Below, one piece after another: positions 46,001-59,010 of a stretch of DNA of 64,000 bases (within the stretch, counting starts at the first letter, position 1; each line of letters starts with the position of its first letter). Position numbers and translations under genes: made by a program. The notes beneath the pieces were generated by a model. The model had not been told where the DNA came from. It ran no database searches and was given only the letters and a program-made list of their open reading frames with translations. The DNA comes from Antitrichia curtipendula (taxonomy: Eukaryota > Streptophyta > Bryopsida > Hypnales > Leucodontaceae): positions 34,076,322 to 34,140,321 of the forward strand of contig OX579638.1 of the NCBI GenBank assembly GCA_951230915.1. Reading direction: 5' to 3'.

Positions 46001-48690
46001 GGTATTTGAGGTTGGTGATAACTTACCTCTTCCATTTGCTAGACGAATTGTGCAGTTCAAGATTCAAGCCTTCATCTGGTAAGTAATCTTCAAATATAAG
46101 AATTAGTCTTGATTAATGTTGTAAGTTAAATGAAATGGTGTAAAGATGAAATTGTGGATTAAAGTAATTGCATAAATTCACTTTCAAAGAGAAAGACAAT
46201 TTATAGACTAATTACTATAGTTCTTCTAACAATAGTGATAAGTGTATCAGCAGAGACAAATTGTCTAAGTACTGTGAAGCTAATCAAATCTGATACAAAA
46301 TTACCGAATGTAAAGCTGATAACCATTACGTTTTAATTAATTAATAAATAAAAAATGACTTTGAACAAATTGACTTAGTGATGTTATAGTATTGAGAAGT
46401 TGTAAAGTCGATGGAAGGAGTCAAATTGACTTAAGCATGATGAGTCACCGATTTCACTAATTGGGAGTTCCTTAATGATTGACATCTTTGGTTTCTGACA
46501 AATTGTTTGAGTTGTGCTTGAAGAAACCGATTGGAGTTGCATTACACAGTCATTCCTCTTGCATTTAGTTAGAGACAAATTACCAATGAACTGAGATCGA
46601 TTTGTTACTCATTGTAATCTAGTAATTAAGCTAGATAAATAGGGACTGGTCAAATTGACTTGGTAAAAGAAAATAACCAGTAATTAAAGAATTTGACTGT
46701 AATGTCTATATATATAATTATAAATGACCATAGCACATTAGAAAGGAACAAGATGGCATTTCCTGTGTCCATAGCATTAATTAACGGACTGGCAACCAAA
46801 TTATACGAAATGGGCATAAGAGTGAATGTTTGATTCATTGACGTTTGTGAAATATTATAGTAAATCTCATTCCCATCTTAAATACAAGTGACCTTAGTCA
46901 CAAAACATTAGACTATTTGACTATTTTCTAGACTTTGAACCCCTATTCTACTCCTTTGGGTATTTGTAGAAGTAGCAAAACCTACATTATAAGGTGTCAA
47001 CAATAAATATTTCTCTATTAGTATGTGAAATCATTTAAACAACGTATTCATTGATTACATTAAGTATTTAGAACTTGACGTGTCTGTAATTTTAGGGTAC
47101 CTTTTCACGTGAAACATAAGATTTACATGAATAATTTCATTTACGTGAATTAGTATAGGCCAACTTTCTTTGCTTGCATGGACTATTTGGAAGGCCAAAA
47201 AAAAAATATGAATGTGCTGATTAGTCACCCATGTTGATTTAAGTATTTAAAACTTCAAATAATAATTTTTGCGTACCTTTTTGCGTGAAATGAAAGATTT
47301 TCAAGAATATATTCTTTTGTGGAAATTAGTGTAGGCCATTTAAAAAAACCCGTGTGAAAGTAGTAATCACTCTTTCCTCTAAGATCCAAAAAAATACTCA
47401 ATTCATCGACTTCTGTATTTACATTTGTACGTGAACTTAATAAAATAAAAAAACAAGCCTAAACCACACTTTATGGGGCAATAAAATAACAAGTCATGGA
47501 TTCCATATGAAATTGGTGCAAAAAAGAACGTGTGGAACTTGTAAACAAATACGATAACCATCATGGGGGGCTCATGAATACATTTATATAATTTTTTTTT
47601 ACACCCAATAATCCATAGAAAAAATTAAGAACCTGACTTGCACTAATTCCAAAAAAACATATCACTCCTCAAATCATGAAAATGACATAAGAAGTAAAAA
47701 TGTTTACAATTGAAATTTTGAATTTGTAGAGATGGTAAATTGATGTGCAAATGAGAACCATTCCATTGCTTTCAAGTGAAAATTGTATTTTATTTAAGAA
47801 AGGTTGTAGGAGTGAAGAACAAAGGAATTCATTACATTAACATAAACAATTTTTTTGATTTTAGGGTTTCTTTTCATTTAAGGTAAGTTACTTAAAAATT
47901 GACAATATTGAGCTTGAATGTTATTTAAGATAAAATTGATTTGGAATTGTTTATGTAAAGAAGCCTAATTAAACAATAGTGATCGAATAAGTAATACAAA
48001 CTGCAAAGATAAAAAACAAATGAAACCGGAAATTTGAAACTTCAATTTGAAAAACAATTCACAAAAATTAATCCAAGAAGAATTGCTTAGCTATTTAGCT
48101 AATTTAGCTAATTTGTGTCTCATTGCACAAATAGGTATAGACAAACGGACAATTTCTACTGACACGCTTACTATTTTCAATATGTGGGATTCTACCCTAT
48201 TTACGTGCGGAATTCAGGTGTATTTAGGGAAAACTAAGTATATAGTGACTAGGGGCTGTATTGGTATGTGCAACACCGATTCTGATCTAACACACTCTTT
48301 AGGTCTTTTAACACCTAAAACTACACTCACTACACTCAAAACATATAAGAAATCCAAAAACTAAATTTTGAGTCTTAGGTGAAGAAGTTGGGACTCACAT
48401 GGACTTAGAACTGTCGAGCCTCGTTAAGGTAGCCACCCTCTTTCCGATCACCCTCCCATTTCCAATCAATAGACTGATCCATTTGTAACCATAGCTTTAT
48501 AGGCCATTTGATTTTTATTTGATCAAGAATGGGCTTGCGTATTGATCGGAAATAGGAAACCCTGACTTTTTCACTTCTTTAATTTTTACTAATTCTACAC
48601 GTGATGAAAAATTACCAAAAAATGGCAATCTTTCTTATTCCTATTTCCTCGTTGGAGAAAATTTTCTCCTCTACCATTGCTCAATCACAC
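46001..48690. other. AT-rich gene-free stretch
   Basis: ORFs such as 48047-48364 (105 codons) have no domain I recognise. A loose direct duplication is visible (47040-47180 against 47230-47350, both around GTGAAA...GATTT...GGCCA). Confidence 0.35.
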
Positions 48691-48691
48691 A

Positions 48692-48895
48692 TATGCTGAA
48701 ATGCTTAAGTGATTGGAAATGGGATATCTACCTTACTTCCCGAGCCGCGGGTTCGACTCTGGCTCCGGACCTAGAGGTAGCAGCCTTGGCACTTACCAAG
48801 CCTAAGGTGGAGGTTTGGCATAGCCTTGGTCCGTCGTCTTCCTCCTTACGCTGCGGAGAGGGGACTTTGCCGAAATCCCATTCCCGTTTTTTCTT
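48692..48895 (+). repeat. Probable tRNA-derived SINE
   Basis: TGCTTAAGTGATTGG resembles a pol III A box and GGGTTCGACTC, about 45 bases later, matches a B box. No full cloverleaf closes, and the body continues well past a tRNA into unrelated sequence ending near a T-rich tract. This suits a SINE head better than a tRNA gene. Confidence 0.45.
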
Positions 48896-49390
48896 GTGTG
48901 TGTCGTGTCGTGTCGTGCGTGAGGGTGTTGTGAGTGTTTGAGGGCGTCGCGACTGCGTGAGGGTGTTGTGAGGGTGTTGCGAGGTCTTCTGCGTGCAATT
49001 GTGAGCTGCAATGTGTGGAGTGTAAGTGCGTGAGGGTGTTGTGAGGGTGTTGCGAGGGTGAGGGTGCGTGAGGATGTTGTGAGTGCGGGAGGGCGTGAGG
49101 TTGTTGCGTAAGGGTTTAGGATGGCTCTACCTGCGAGGCGACCTGCGTGAAATTGCGAGCTGCGATCTGCGAGGCGGGAGGTGGGAGACAGGGGACCAAC
49201 TCATAAAGCCAAAGCTGCGTTACTTGAATTCTCCGTGAGTTACATGAATTTAGTTGAGTTACTTGCGAAGTGGTGCAAATTGTGAGTTCATGCGTGTTGC
49301 GGCGTAAGGGTTTCGAGGCTTCAGCGACAGGACCTGCGAGGCGGGAGGTGGCTGCGAGGCGACCTGCGATCTGCGAGAATTCAGCCCCAA
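48896..49390. repeat. G-rich minisatellite
   Basis: Irregular repeats of GTGAGGGTGTT and GCGTGAGGGTGTTGTGAG are followed by GACCTGCGAGGCGGGAGGT-like units. No coding feature is credible. Confidence 0.7.
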
Positions 49391-49419
49391 GCGAATTTGG
49401 CGACTACCTTTTGCTCAAT

Positions 49420-49495
49420 TTGTGTATGCTTGCTTGCTCAATTTGTATATGCTTGCTTGCTCAATTTGGCGTATGCTTGCTCAATTTGTTGTTGT
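49420..49495. repeat. Short tandem repeat TATGCTTGCTTGCTCAATTTG
   Basis: Three to four near-identical copies of a unit of about 21 bases lie side by side. Confidence 0.7.
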
Positions 49496-49864
49496 AGTTT
49501 TCTGTACAAAGTAGTTCAGTGATTAAGGTTGGTCACATTCTTCTGTTTAGGGAATTAGTTTACTTGGAAGTGTTTGATCAAGTTGTACAGTCATGTGACA
49601 ATGGGGGTTTTGCTTCTCCAGTCATGCGAGAAGCGTTTATGAATTTAAATTCAGTAGAGTCATTGGAATTTCCATTTTTGCAAATTATTGACGCTTACTC
49701 GCTGTGAATTTGAGGTTGGAATTTCGTTTTAGAACTTCAAAAGACTGTGAGGAGTCCAGAACGACTGTTAAATACCAGATATGCATATTAGTAAACCAAT
49801 ATTAGGGTTTAGGATCCTAAATTAGGGTTTCTGCTGTTTTTGTAGTTATCCATCACCAAAAACC

Positions 49865-50548
49865 TACTATCCTTGCCTTGAGGATAGAGATCCCCCGCGA
49901 CGCTTTCTACCGTCGCCATAAGGATGCACCGTATAACTCAGGCGATATTCTCGAATCGAGGATACAGTGCTAGAAGTTAGCACTATGACGATATCCTCGA
50001 GTCGAGGATAAAAACTCCAGAACTAGACCCTTTAGATGTGAACATCTCAACGTATATATAGCGCTTCAATAAATCGTACATAAATCACCAACCCATCTTC
50101 GACTCGAGGATAGTTGAAGAACACAAGTAAAATCGAATATAGTCCGTGTCGCAGGCATCATTTAGAGAATGTGCACTAGAATATAAGAACCATCCTCGAA
50201 TCGAGGATTGTAACAGAAACGATCGTCGCCTCAAGGATAAGCACTCAACATAAAAAAGGAATGCTCTGTGAGTTGTCTGCTAGCCAACTGCGAGCACTTC
50301 ATAAAACACTAGGTCCCCTAAATAACCAAAAACACAAAACCCATGACAAAATCCAGATAAGTAGAAATAACCTCAAGCAAAATAGACAAATAACTATTCT
50401 AACATATATTACAATAGAATATCCATTGATAGAGTAGCCATAGTGCATGACTGCTCATAATTGTGTGAGAGCAGAAAGTGATTACCGGAAATAGATAAGA
50501 AAAAATTGCACCACACGACAATTGATTCTGTATCCTCGAGTCGACGAT
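49865..50548. repeat. Family 3 palindromes upstream of locus Z
   Basis: Copies at 49945-49963, 49992-50010 (perfect TATCCTCGAGTCGAGGATA), 50095-50112, 50192-50208, near 50222 and 50530-50548 lead up to the locus Z start at 50638. The same palindrome precedes locus Y. Confidence 0.87.
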
Positions 50549-51544
50549 CCCGTTACCAAAGGAATAAAATAGTCTATAACCAATAGAAGAAATTTCTCCA
50601 CTAAACAAGTGCATCTCTTTTGACAAATAAGGAAAGAATGGAGAAGGCCGACGACTACGACTACTCCCAGACACAACAGCATCTTCAGCCCTTTGTGAAT
50701 CCGTTAAACGATAAACCATTCATTGGTGAAATGGCAAATACGTTCGGGATGCTCTAGGAATTCAAAGAGCACATCCAGACTTGGACGTTTGGAGTAAATC
50801 GGTGGAAGAACTACGTTTACCTCAGATACAGAATCCAGGGTAAAACAAACTACATGACATGGAACTTGAAAGAGAAGGTTACAGTCATCGAAGATCACCA
50901 AAGCAACTACGTAGTTGTTGGCCTCCGTGAAGTGGATGACAATGGAAAAAATAGAAGCCATTGTCACTCTATAGTTATAAACGTCGACTTTGGTCACGGA
51001 AAGTTCGACTTGGCGAACCTCATGACTTTTCTTGAAGGTTCGCAGATGGAGTCCCTGAATGAAGAGTTTGACAACATGGGCTATGTTCCTTGGAAGGACA
51101 ACACTGCCAAGTCTAATGCGTCCAGGTTACGCCTGATATTTCAGACACTTGTCCGCTACGCACTCGAGAATGTTGAGATGCAACCTAATGTTGGTCGGAC
51201 AGTAGTGCAATAGAGAAGCTCAACGTTTGAGCCTCATGGAAATGAGTACCCGATACAAAAAGCGTTGGAAACAAGAGCGAGGAGGCCTGGTTAGATGCCA
51301 TCGGAGCCTCAGAAAAGAGCAGGGTTGTCTTGTCGGACGGGTTTCCGGGTTTCGGTGACGTATTAGACGTGTCGCGTCGCGTGTCGTATATGACATGTGT
51401 CGAATATAGGCGACAAATGCGTCGCAATAAAATTTAGGGTTTTGAAGTTTTTTACCCCATGGTAAATAGATTTGTCCTACGTGTCTGGTTGTCCGCAGTG
51501 ACGTGGAAAGACAGAACCACGTCAGCTTGGGTGACTGCGGGTTA

Positions 51545-51830
51545 GGGCGAGTGCGGATCAGAGTAGGGCGACCGCGGGTCCAAGAACCAGGGCGACTACA
51601 GCTTCTATAAGTGGAGCGACTTCAAGTCTGCATGGGCGACTTCGGGTCCAATGTCTATGGGCGACCGCGGGTGGGGGATGGGTTGGGCGACTTCGGGTTC
51701 CCAGTGTCTGGGTGACTGCGGGTACCCAGTGTCTGGGCGACTGCGGCTGCGTGTCTGGGGCGATTGCGGGTCCAAAGGCGACAGCGGTTGGGGGGATTTA
51801 GGCGACGACCGCGGGTGGCCTCTGCTGTAA
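51545..51830. repeat. Left subterminal motif array of copy B
   Basis: Copies of GGCGACCGCGGGT, GGCGACTTCGGGT and GGCGACTGCGG lie 220-510 bases inside the left terminus. This array is the inverse of 16780-17105. Confidence 0.8.
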
Positions 51831-52312
51831 TTGAACATGACATCTATTAAAATCTTCTTAAAACTACATGCTTAAAAAGCATTACATTGGCCGCTTATTC
51901 ATAACGGCTTATACAATTTGCAATTTTGAATAATATACCTCATGAAATGTAGAATTCAATTCCTCTCATTTGAATGAATGCACAAAATCCAATACAAGTC
52001 CACAATAATTATTATAATTATATTAATAACTCATATATATATGGGTCAGGTCCGAGGTATACAAATGAAGTTGTAATTGCATTGCACTTCCTACTACTTT
52101 GTTATGGTCACCATTCCAATGCTTGTGAAAGTCTACACACTCCAAAAAAATTCAAACCTTCCTATATGTTTCTCAGCCTCACATACTTTAATATGAGGAT
52201 GTACAAAAAAATCACACATAAACTATTAATCTATTATAATCTTCATCTACAAATTTTCGATACAAAAAAACGTATGTTGAATCCTTACAATAGTACTATA
52301 CTATCTCCACAT

Positions 52313-55300
52313 CTATTCACTAGGATCAAAGTCGTCATCATTTGACACTTCATCGGCGTTGGGGTCTGTATCTTCATGCGACTCGTCCCTATTCTCGTTG
52401 TTGGTCGAGCTCTCGTTCTCGTCTTCTTCTCTTGGCACTGGTATGTTTCGTACCTCTCGTTCTACCTCTGAATTCAGATTCCGCACTTCAGTATCTACAC
52501 TGGCAACGTCCTCTGTTTGCACCAGTCGTTTCGTGCGCCTCAACACATCCGTGGTTCCATCAGTGTTGGGTGTACGGTGTCGCCCTTCTCCACTTGATTG
52601 ACCGACATTTTGATTGGAACATTCCGCCCCCATGCTGAACCGTTGAACAACTTGATTTGGACGTTTAGGATTTCTATGGACCACCTCGTGAACCCTCCTA
52701 ATACGCTTCCTTCCTCCACTATTGTGTCTACGCGTGCCCAATGATGATGCCCCTGGAGCTAACGTTGATGAAGGTTGAGTGGGTTGCGGAGCTCAGGCAT
52801 GGACTTCCTCATCAATGGTCCGTAGTGGACCTCGATGCACCGGCGGCCTTGGCAGATGGGTTGGAATAGACCTTGTGACCGTAGCCACGCTCTGACTTGC
52901 TCCTCGATTTAAGGGTGCATTACGATTCAAATTCAGAATAGCTTGTAGAGGCACATCTGAATCGTACTCCACCGTTTCTATTATTCGGGTGGTACGCGCA
53001 TTCACTACTATAGGAATTGGGCACCCCTCACGTACAACCTCATCAATGTGTACTGCCTCTTCTTCTCTTTCACTTTCCACAATAATTCGTGCAGCGCTCC
53101 GGAGATTTATTGGCATGCTTGAAGACGGATGTGCTAGTACTGGAGATCTTGCAGGCTCTTCTGGTGCAAGCACTGGATTTTGTACGCCTTCGCTGTTGTC
53201 ATCAAAAGTTCTTTCCCTCGGTAGCGGTAAATATGCGGTTGGAGCTTCATCCCATGCAAAGACGCGATTCCATTCTGGTGTACGTAGGGGCTCCTCTTCA
53301 CCATAATTGTTCTCATCATTACCATCCGTAAAAGTGTGGCTGTAACGTTGTCTTGGGGGGAGGTCAACAGCAACAGGCATCATTCCAACCCAAGGATTTT
53401 CGTGCAAGCGCTCTTCTTCTTCCATACGATTATCGGCAGCCCAACCAACTCTAGAAACCACGTCATCTTCGTCACCCGAAGACAATGCCTCCTTGTTCTC
53501 TTCCTCGATATCTCCATCCATTAGGTACTTATCGTAAAAAAGGGCAGGATTGTGTCCACGTTTCTCACGTTCGAGCTTGCTGTTGGCGTAAATATACACC
53601 AATGCCTCCGCCTTGAATGTAGCCAGGCGATTTTGCACTTTACTGTGTATAAACGAATACATGCTCCAATTCCTTTCACATGAAGATGCTGAGCATGTCA
53701 AAGATAGAATTCTCTTTGCAATTTTCGGGAGAGCATTACCACCCACATGGTTCCACCACTGATGGGGCAGTAGTGTACCTTGAGTGATATCAGGAGCCTC
53801 CATCAAAGGGTCAAATGGACCTGTCTTTTCTTTGAATTCCACAAGCTCACTCATTGCCTCCATGGGTGACACTCCCAATGGCTCGCTGAGTTTTCGTATG
53901 ACTCGATTCAAGGCAGATTTGGCCTCGCCATTGTTTTGAATGGTTGCTATATCAAGCAAATATGGATTCAATAGTGCACCTGCATAGTGTAAATCTGTGA
54001 GTATCAATTTCCAATGAGCGTCAAACTGTTTCTCGTACTTGTCTGCAATCGCGGGGTCTAGAAAAAAAGGCTCATTCCTCAACGAGTACACGTGCTCTTT
54101 CAAGCTCTACATCACCATCAAAGCTTTGGGCATTGCCGGGATCTTTCCATCAAACACTCGAAGAGCAACGAGTACAGGCTGTACCATGTGCAGGAAATTC
54201 TCACATTTCACCCAGAACGCTTCTGAAAGAATGTTTTGTCTTGCACGCACGGCTCGTCCTTGAACTATGTATCCATTCTTCTGCTGAAACAAACTCATCT
54301 CAAAAGGCGTATACGTCTCATCCAAAATCACGTTGTGCAACGCCTGCTTGCAATCCACGAGACGATCTACCATGAGGAAGTTGCAAGCAAACCGCGTTAA
54401 GGCAGGGAGTCTCAACACCTTGTTCGGTGAATATTTCTGAAACAAAGCCAAAATGAGCTGATATTTTTTGATGAACGTGCAAATTTTCCTACAGTCCTCC
54501 ACCAATTCAGTCACCTTCTTTTCCTTTCTCCAGTCTTCCAAAAGTAAATACAAAATGTGTGCTGCACACCCTTGTTTATACATGTGAGGGTACATTTCTT
54601 GCAACCTTGTCATGGCCCCTGTCATTACTGCGGCATTGTCCGTACATAGTTGAACAATGTTTGCTGGTCCAACCTGGTCTATGTATTGTGCCATAATATC
54701 CGTGGTGTAGGCAATGTCCTTCCTCACTTCTGTGCTATCCACCGAGCCCAAAAAAACATCCCCAACAGGATATACAAGCATCATATTCAACAAAGGACGA
54801 GTGTTGGTATCAGACCATCCATCTCAACAAATAGTCGCTCCATATTGGTTAATAGAGTTCCTCGTCCGCTGGAAGACCATGTTCTCTACAGCTGCCTTTT
54901 TCACATCTATCATTTTCGTGCGCACTGCATTGTATGATGGCGGTTGATACACAAATCTAGCTATAGCAGTTTCCTTCACTGCATTTATAAATGCAGGATG
55001 TCGCACGACGTTAAAGGCTATGTTGGCTTCATAAAAAAAGGAAGCCCACATTTTATCTAACTTCTGTCGAAGGGCCAATTGTAATGCTTCATCCATACTT
55101 CTTTGACGGGAAATGGAAGGCACATTCCTCCTTCTCTCCACTATCGCTGGAGTAGAATCTACTAAGTCTGGATTAGGAGTCGATGGTTCATTCGTACGAC
55201 TAGGGTCCCCGAACCCTTCAAAATCCACCTTCACTTCAGGCCCAACAAGGGGTCCAACAACACCATCATCTGCATTGAGTGCAATCGGCGCATCATACAT

Positions 55301-55588
55301 TTTTTCGTAGCTCATGAATTTTGGAACAACCCCCATACAGTTCCTAAATTTTTCCAATACGTTTGGAGGGATATGTTGACAGAGATCCTGTCTACGTGTG
55401 GCGCCAAATCCAAGGTGAGTCAATGCCCTCTTCCGTACAAATACTGTGCTCCACCCACAGAATCTGCATTTCTTTAGATACAAGAAGGCATCACCTTCAG
55501 TGCACGTTATGAGCCAAGGGTCCCACTCTTTTGTGGCCCTACGTGTATTGTTAGCAGGCGTCGTCCTCCCACCACCTCGGCCAGCCAT
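52313..55588 (-). pseudogene. hAT transposase B
   Basis: Uninterrupted by insertions, so it shows the whole protein: BED-like segment, DUF659-type region (DGWSD, DSTE, CTDNAA) and hAT dimerisation segment (CERNWSMYSF). The acidic tail follows an in-frame TGA at 52793. Lesions are TGA at 54824 and 52793, both shared with copy A, and TAG at 54107 where copy A has CAG (Gln). The 10078 TGA of copy A is CGA here. Sharing two nonsense codons implies they arose before the copies separated. The gene may depend on another source of transposase for movement. Confidence 0.87.
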
Positions 55589-55849
55589 CTTGCAGATCCG
55601 TGATGGGTCTCAGAGAAAAATTACTTTATCGAAAAAACCGGACCAATCAAAAGAAGTAATGACAAAGCCACCCGCCAAGAGTGGTCCTATGAACCTCTCA
55701 AAGCTAGGTTGTTGCCCTCCGAAGAACCTAAACATCCGCAGGAAGCCTCTTTAGAGGATTCAAGACAAGAGCTTTATCACCGAAGCAAGATGAGAGGCAA
55801 TGGCTGCCCTTCAGGCTTTATAGTCTAAGAGGGGTTGTGGGTGAGGGCG

Positions 55850-55995
55850 ACCTCGGGTACAGGGGTGACCTCAAGTACAGGGGCGACCTCGGGTACAGGT
55901 TGAGGGGGCGACCGCGGGTCCCATGAAGGGCGACTTCGGGTGCCCGCCAGGCGACTGCACATCCTTTTCTGGGGCGACCGCAACTCCAGTAGAAT
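55850..55995. repeat. Motif array upstream of hAT transposase B
   Basis: Inverse of 9120-9310, with GGCGACCTCGGGT and GCGACCGCGGGT copies ahead of the transposase start at 55588. Confidence 0.72.
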
Positions 55996-56220
55996 GCGAC
56001 CATGGTCCATGGGTAAGCATGTGTGCAATTTTTTTTTTCTTTTTAGGGCCGCTTGTGGACGTTAGGTGTCCACTGGATGACTTCACCTATCAATGTAGGA
56101 TGGAAAAAATGTTTATTGATCTAATTCATTTTTTTGGAGGCCACTTTAGTATATTTGTGATAAATAGTATTGCAACATACTACATTATGGTGCTATTGAC
56201 CTATCTAGGGAAGAAGATGC

Positions 56221-57147
56221 TTAACCCCTAAAGGCCCGTTTGTCCCCTCGGGGGACAATTTGGGTCCGGGTAGGTTCCCGTGACCTCAATTTGGAGAGAA
56301 TGTTTTTGGGATTTCTTGAGGTTGTGCGGTTCTGCAAGAGCTTTGTGGATATATAATTTTTATTTCAAATGGTGCCCGGGAGAAAAAGTTATGCCAAAAA
56401 TAGAGTTTGGCGGGCAACACAAAAAAATCACAAAAAGTCAAAATAAATTTCTTAAATATTTTTTCCAAATTTCTTAAATATTTTTTGTGTACATTTGAAG
56501 CTTTGATTCATTCTATTTGGACCAAAAATGAAAAAGTTATGGACAATCTTAGTTTTTCGGGCAATCTAAGCATCTTCTTGAAAAAATAACTTTTAGGATT
56601 CATTTTTTAATGCAATTTTTACAATTTTCAGAAAAAAATTGTTAGACAAGGTTGAATTTGCTTGCTAGAACAATCTCACCGTTCGGATTATGGTATTTCA
56701 ATTTTGCCTTCGAGCTATTAACGATTTAGTTGTTCCTTCAATCTTGAACCTACTTCTATTTAACAATTTTTTAATGAGTGAAAATTTAGTGTTTCTTTCT
56801 TGAATTTTTTTTTCCTAGATTCTCAACTGAATTATTGAACATATAATCTTAGAAAATCAAAATCAGCAATACAAAAAATTTAAGTTAAATAGGTTCAAAG
56901 CCCATAAATCTAGTCAAGCAAGGTGCAAAAATACTTGTTTTCTTCACTTTGAATGCAAATATCTTGCAATCTATGTGGTCAAAGTTTCTGAAATTTCTTG
57001 CATACATTCTTATACTAGTCTAGTATAAGATCCAACGGTTAGATATGCAAAAAAAAATAATTTTTATAGTTTTTTGCTCTTTGCAATAGAAGTGGCAGTT
57101 TTAAGTGTGTTTTGATGGAAAAAAGACCTCGGGGCTTTAGGGGTTAA
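56221..57147 (-). mobile_element. TTAA-flanked MITE inside hAT copy B, complete
   Basis: TTAA-CCCCTAAAGG at the left and CTTTAGGGG-TTAA at the right, with a homologous interior to 19403-20333. It is the complete version of the truncated copy at 8281-9085. Confidence 0.8.
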
Positions 57148-57318
57148 TCCACAAATCACCCTTAAAGTGAATTTTGGGCATTTCTTGTAGTTTTTTACTG
57201 CTGTGAATTTCATGAATTCAAATGGCATTTCTTGATCTTGAGTCTACCTAATGCTTGGCACGCTTGTTACATACATTTTTTATTCCAATTGGAATATTTG
57301 AAATAATGCTAATTTTTA

Positions 57319-59010
57319 CTATTTTATAGCAATATGAACTTTGGGCCTATAAGTATGGCCACAATAGCTTTTTTTCTCCACTTCGATATGGCTGGACATT
57401 TGTTTTTTGTGGTCCCAACCATTTTCTGTCCAATCAGTGTCGATCTTTTCCGCCAAGTCTATGTTAGTGGGGAACATGTCCTCCATCAATGCCCATGATG
57501 TGAGACCGCACTCTCGTTTAGGCTCTTGTGCAACGAAGTTTCTTGAAATTTTCTCCAATTCCTTTGCAACTTGTTGTGCTCTGTCCACTGAGAGGATGCA
57601 CGCGACCTTCCAATGATAGTATGTGGACCCCAACTGTGACAATCGATCTCGAAGCATTCTATTTTCTTTTTCGAGGTCCAATCTCGACTGCGACTGTACG
57701 GAATGAGGAATCACAAGAAACAAGAGTGAATCTTGGGTCTCCTGGAGATCATTTGTGGTAGTATCTTCTAGAATTGCCGTAAGAAGCACATTTGGAGTCA
57801 TTGAAGAATGCTTGGCACGCTTGGCAACAGGAGAATGGTGAAGCAAATCATCGGTGAGGTCGCCTACAACCTTGTCCAAATGATGTGAATCCGGCTCAAG
57901 AAAGGCGTCATCCATGTCCGACAAAGTAAAAGTGTCTTGTACTTTGTCTCTGAGGCGTTGCAGTTCTATAGATTGTTGAGAGAGGAGACGATTTTTGTGT
58001 GCACACTGAGATTGCAACTTCCTGACATTGCTTTGCAGTAAAGCAATGTTAACGTCCTTGGTCTTTAGGAGGTTGAGAGCCTTAGCTAGAGTCATAGCGT
58101 TGTCAGTTTGAGTCACTCTAGATTGAAGGATGGAAGCGCAAACAACTGCTCCCATGGGCATGTCATCGCTTGGACCAAATTCGAAGACGTTGTTGGCATC
58201 TTGTGCTGGCAACGGTGGATGCGGACCTGCTGCTGAAGTTGATTCTGGCCCAATTTGCGTGGTTGAACGTCGCACCTTCGGGAGGTTTTTCACTCTTTGA
58301 CCTTCTGACACTGAACGGTCCTTGTCATTTTCAATCTGAACTTTAGCGGGGCCCATAGTGTCCTCTTTGTCTTGTCCTATCTTTGGCTTCCGCGTACCGT
58401 CAGAATCAGGATCTTCTTTGGAATCATCACTGTGAACTTCAGTAGCTATTCTGTTTCTAGGAGCACTTCGAATAGGCCCAAGTCCCCCGTCTGGAAAAGC
58501 CATAACACCTCTTGGTATTGATCCGCTTGTTGGACGTGCCACGTATGTAGTTTCCTTGACTGTGCTCCAATCGACTTCCTTTTGTAGGGCCACCTCAGCA
58601 TATACTCTTCTAGCGATGAAGAGAGGTACTTCATTCCTGTCTACGTTGGGATTTTTATAAATAGCTTGCTACAATTCTATACACCTTTGAGTGAAGTCTG
58701 CATTTTCACAATGCTTCAGATTTGCCTTGTTAGTGTGACGGTTGTGATAATGGCGCCACGCCGGAAATATCTTGCTGATGTGACACCATTCGATGTAGTC
58801 TTCGCAGGTCTGCATTGTCCATGGCTCTGGCTCCTCGTTCCACCCTTTAAAAGCAATGTGATTTTCACTATTCAATACATGTAACCGCTTCTTATGAATG
58901 GTGCCCTTGCGCTTCCGAGTCCTGTCTTTGGCAGTCTTGCTGAGGCAACCAGGAGTGCGCGTTGTCTGAGGGAGAGGAAGTGACCCCTCACTGTTGCCTC
59001 CGGTAGCCAT
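57319..59010 (-). pseudogene. WCHI3, WCHI-domain coiled-coil protein, 3' truncated
   Basis: The start at 59010 gives a basic N-terminus (KDRTRKRKGTIHKKRLHVL), then the family domain: FKGWNEEPEPW, EWCHISKIFPAWRH, KANLKHC, QRCIEL, EVDWSTV. A TAG at 58669 interrupts just after the RCIEL motif, and the homologous sequence resumes immediately. A coiled coil (LQSQCAHKNRLLSQQSIELQ) and the YYHWKVACILSVD / CGLTSWALMED segment are shared with WCHI2. Similarity stops near 57358, the junction with the segment common to both hAT copies, and a short unrelated tail leads to the stop. The RING finger of WCHI2 is thus missing. The gene lies inside TIR- and TSD-bounded copy B, so this family is carried by a hAT element. 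Confidence 0.8.

Noticed and set aside
48047..48364. 105-codon ORF as a gene
   Set aside because: AT-rich context, no domain, no homologue within the window and no splice or motif support.
48692..48780. Intact tRNA gene
   Set aside because: A and B box-like words are present but no acceptor stem or full cloverleaf closes, so a SINE is likelier.
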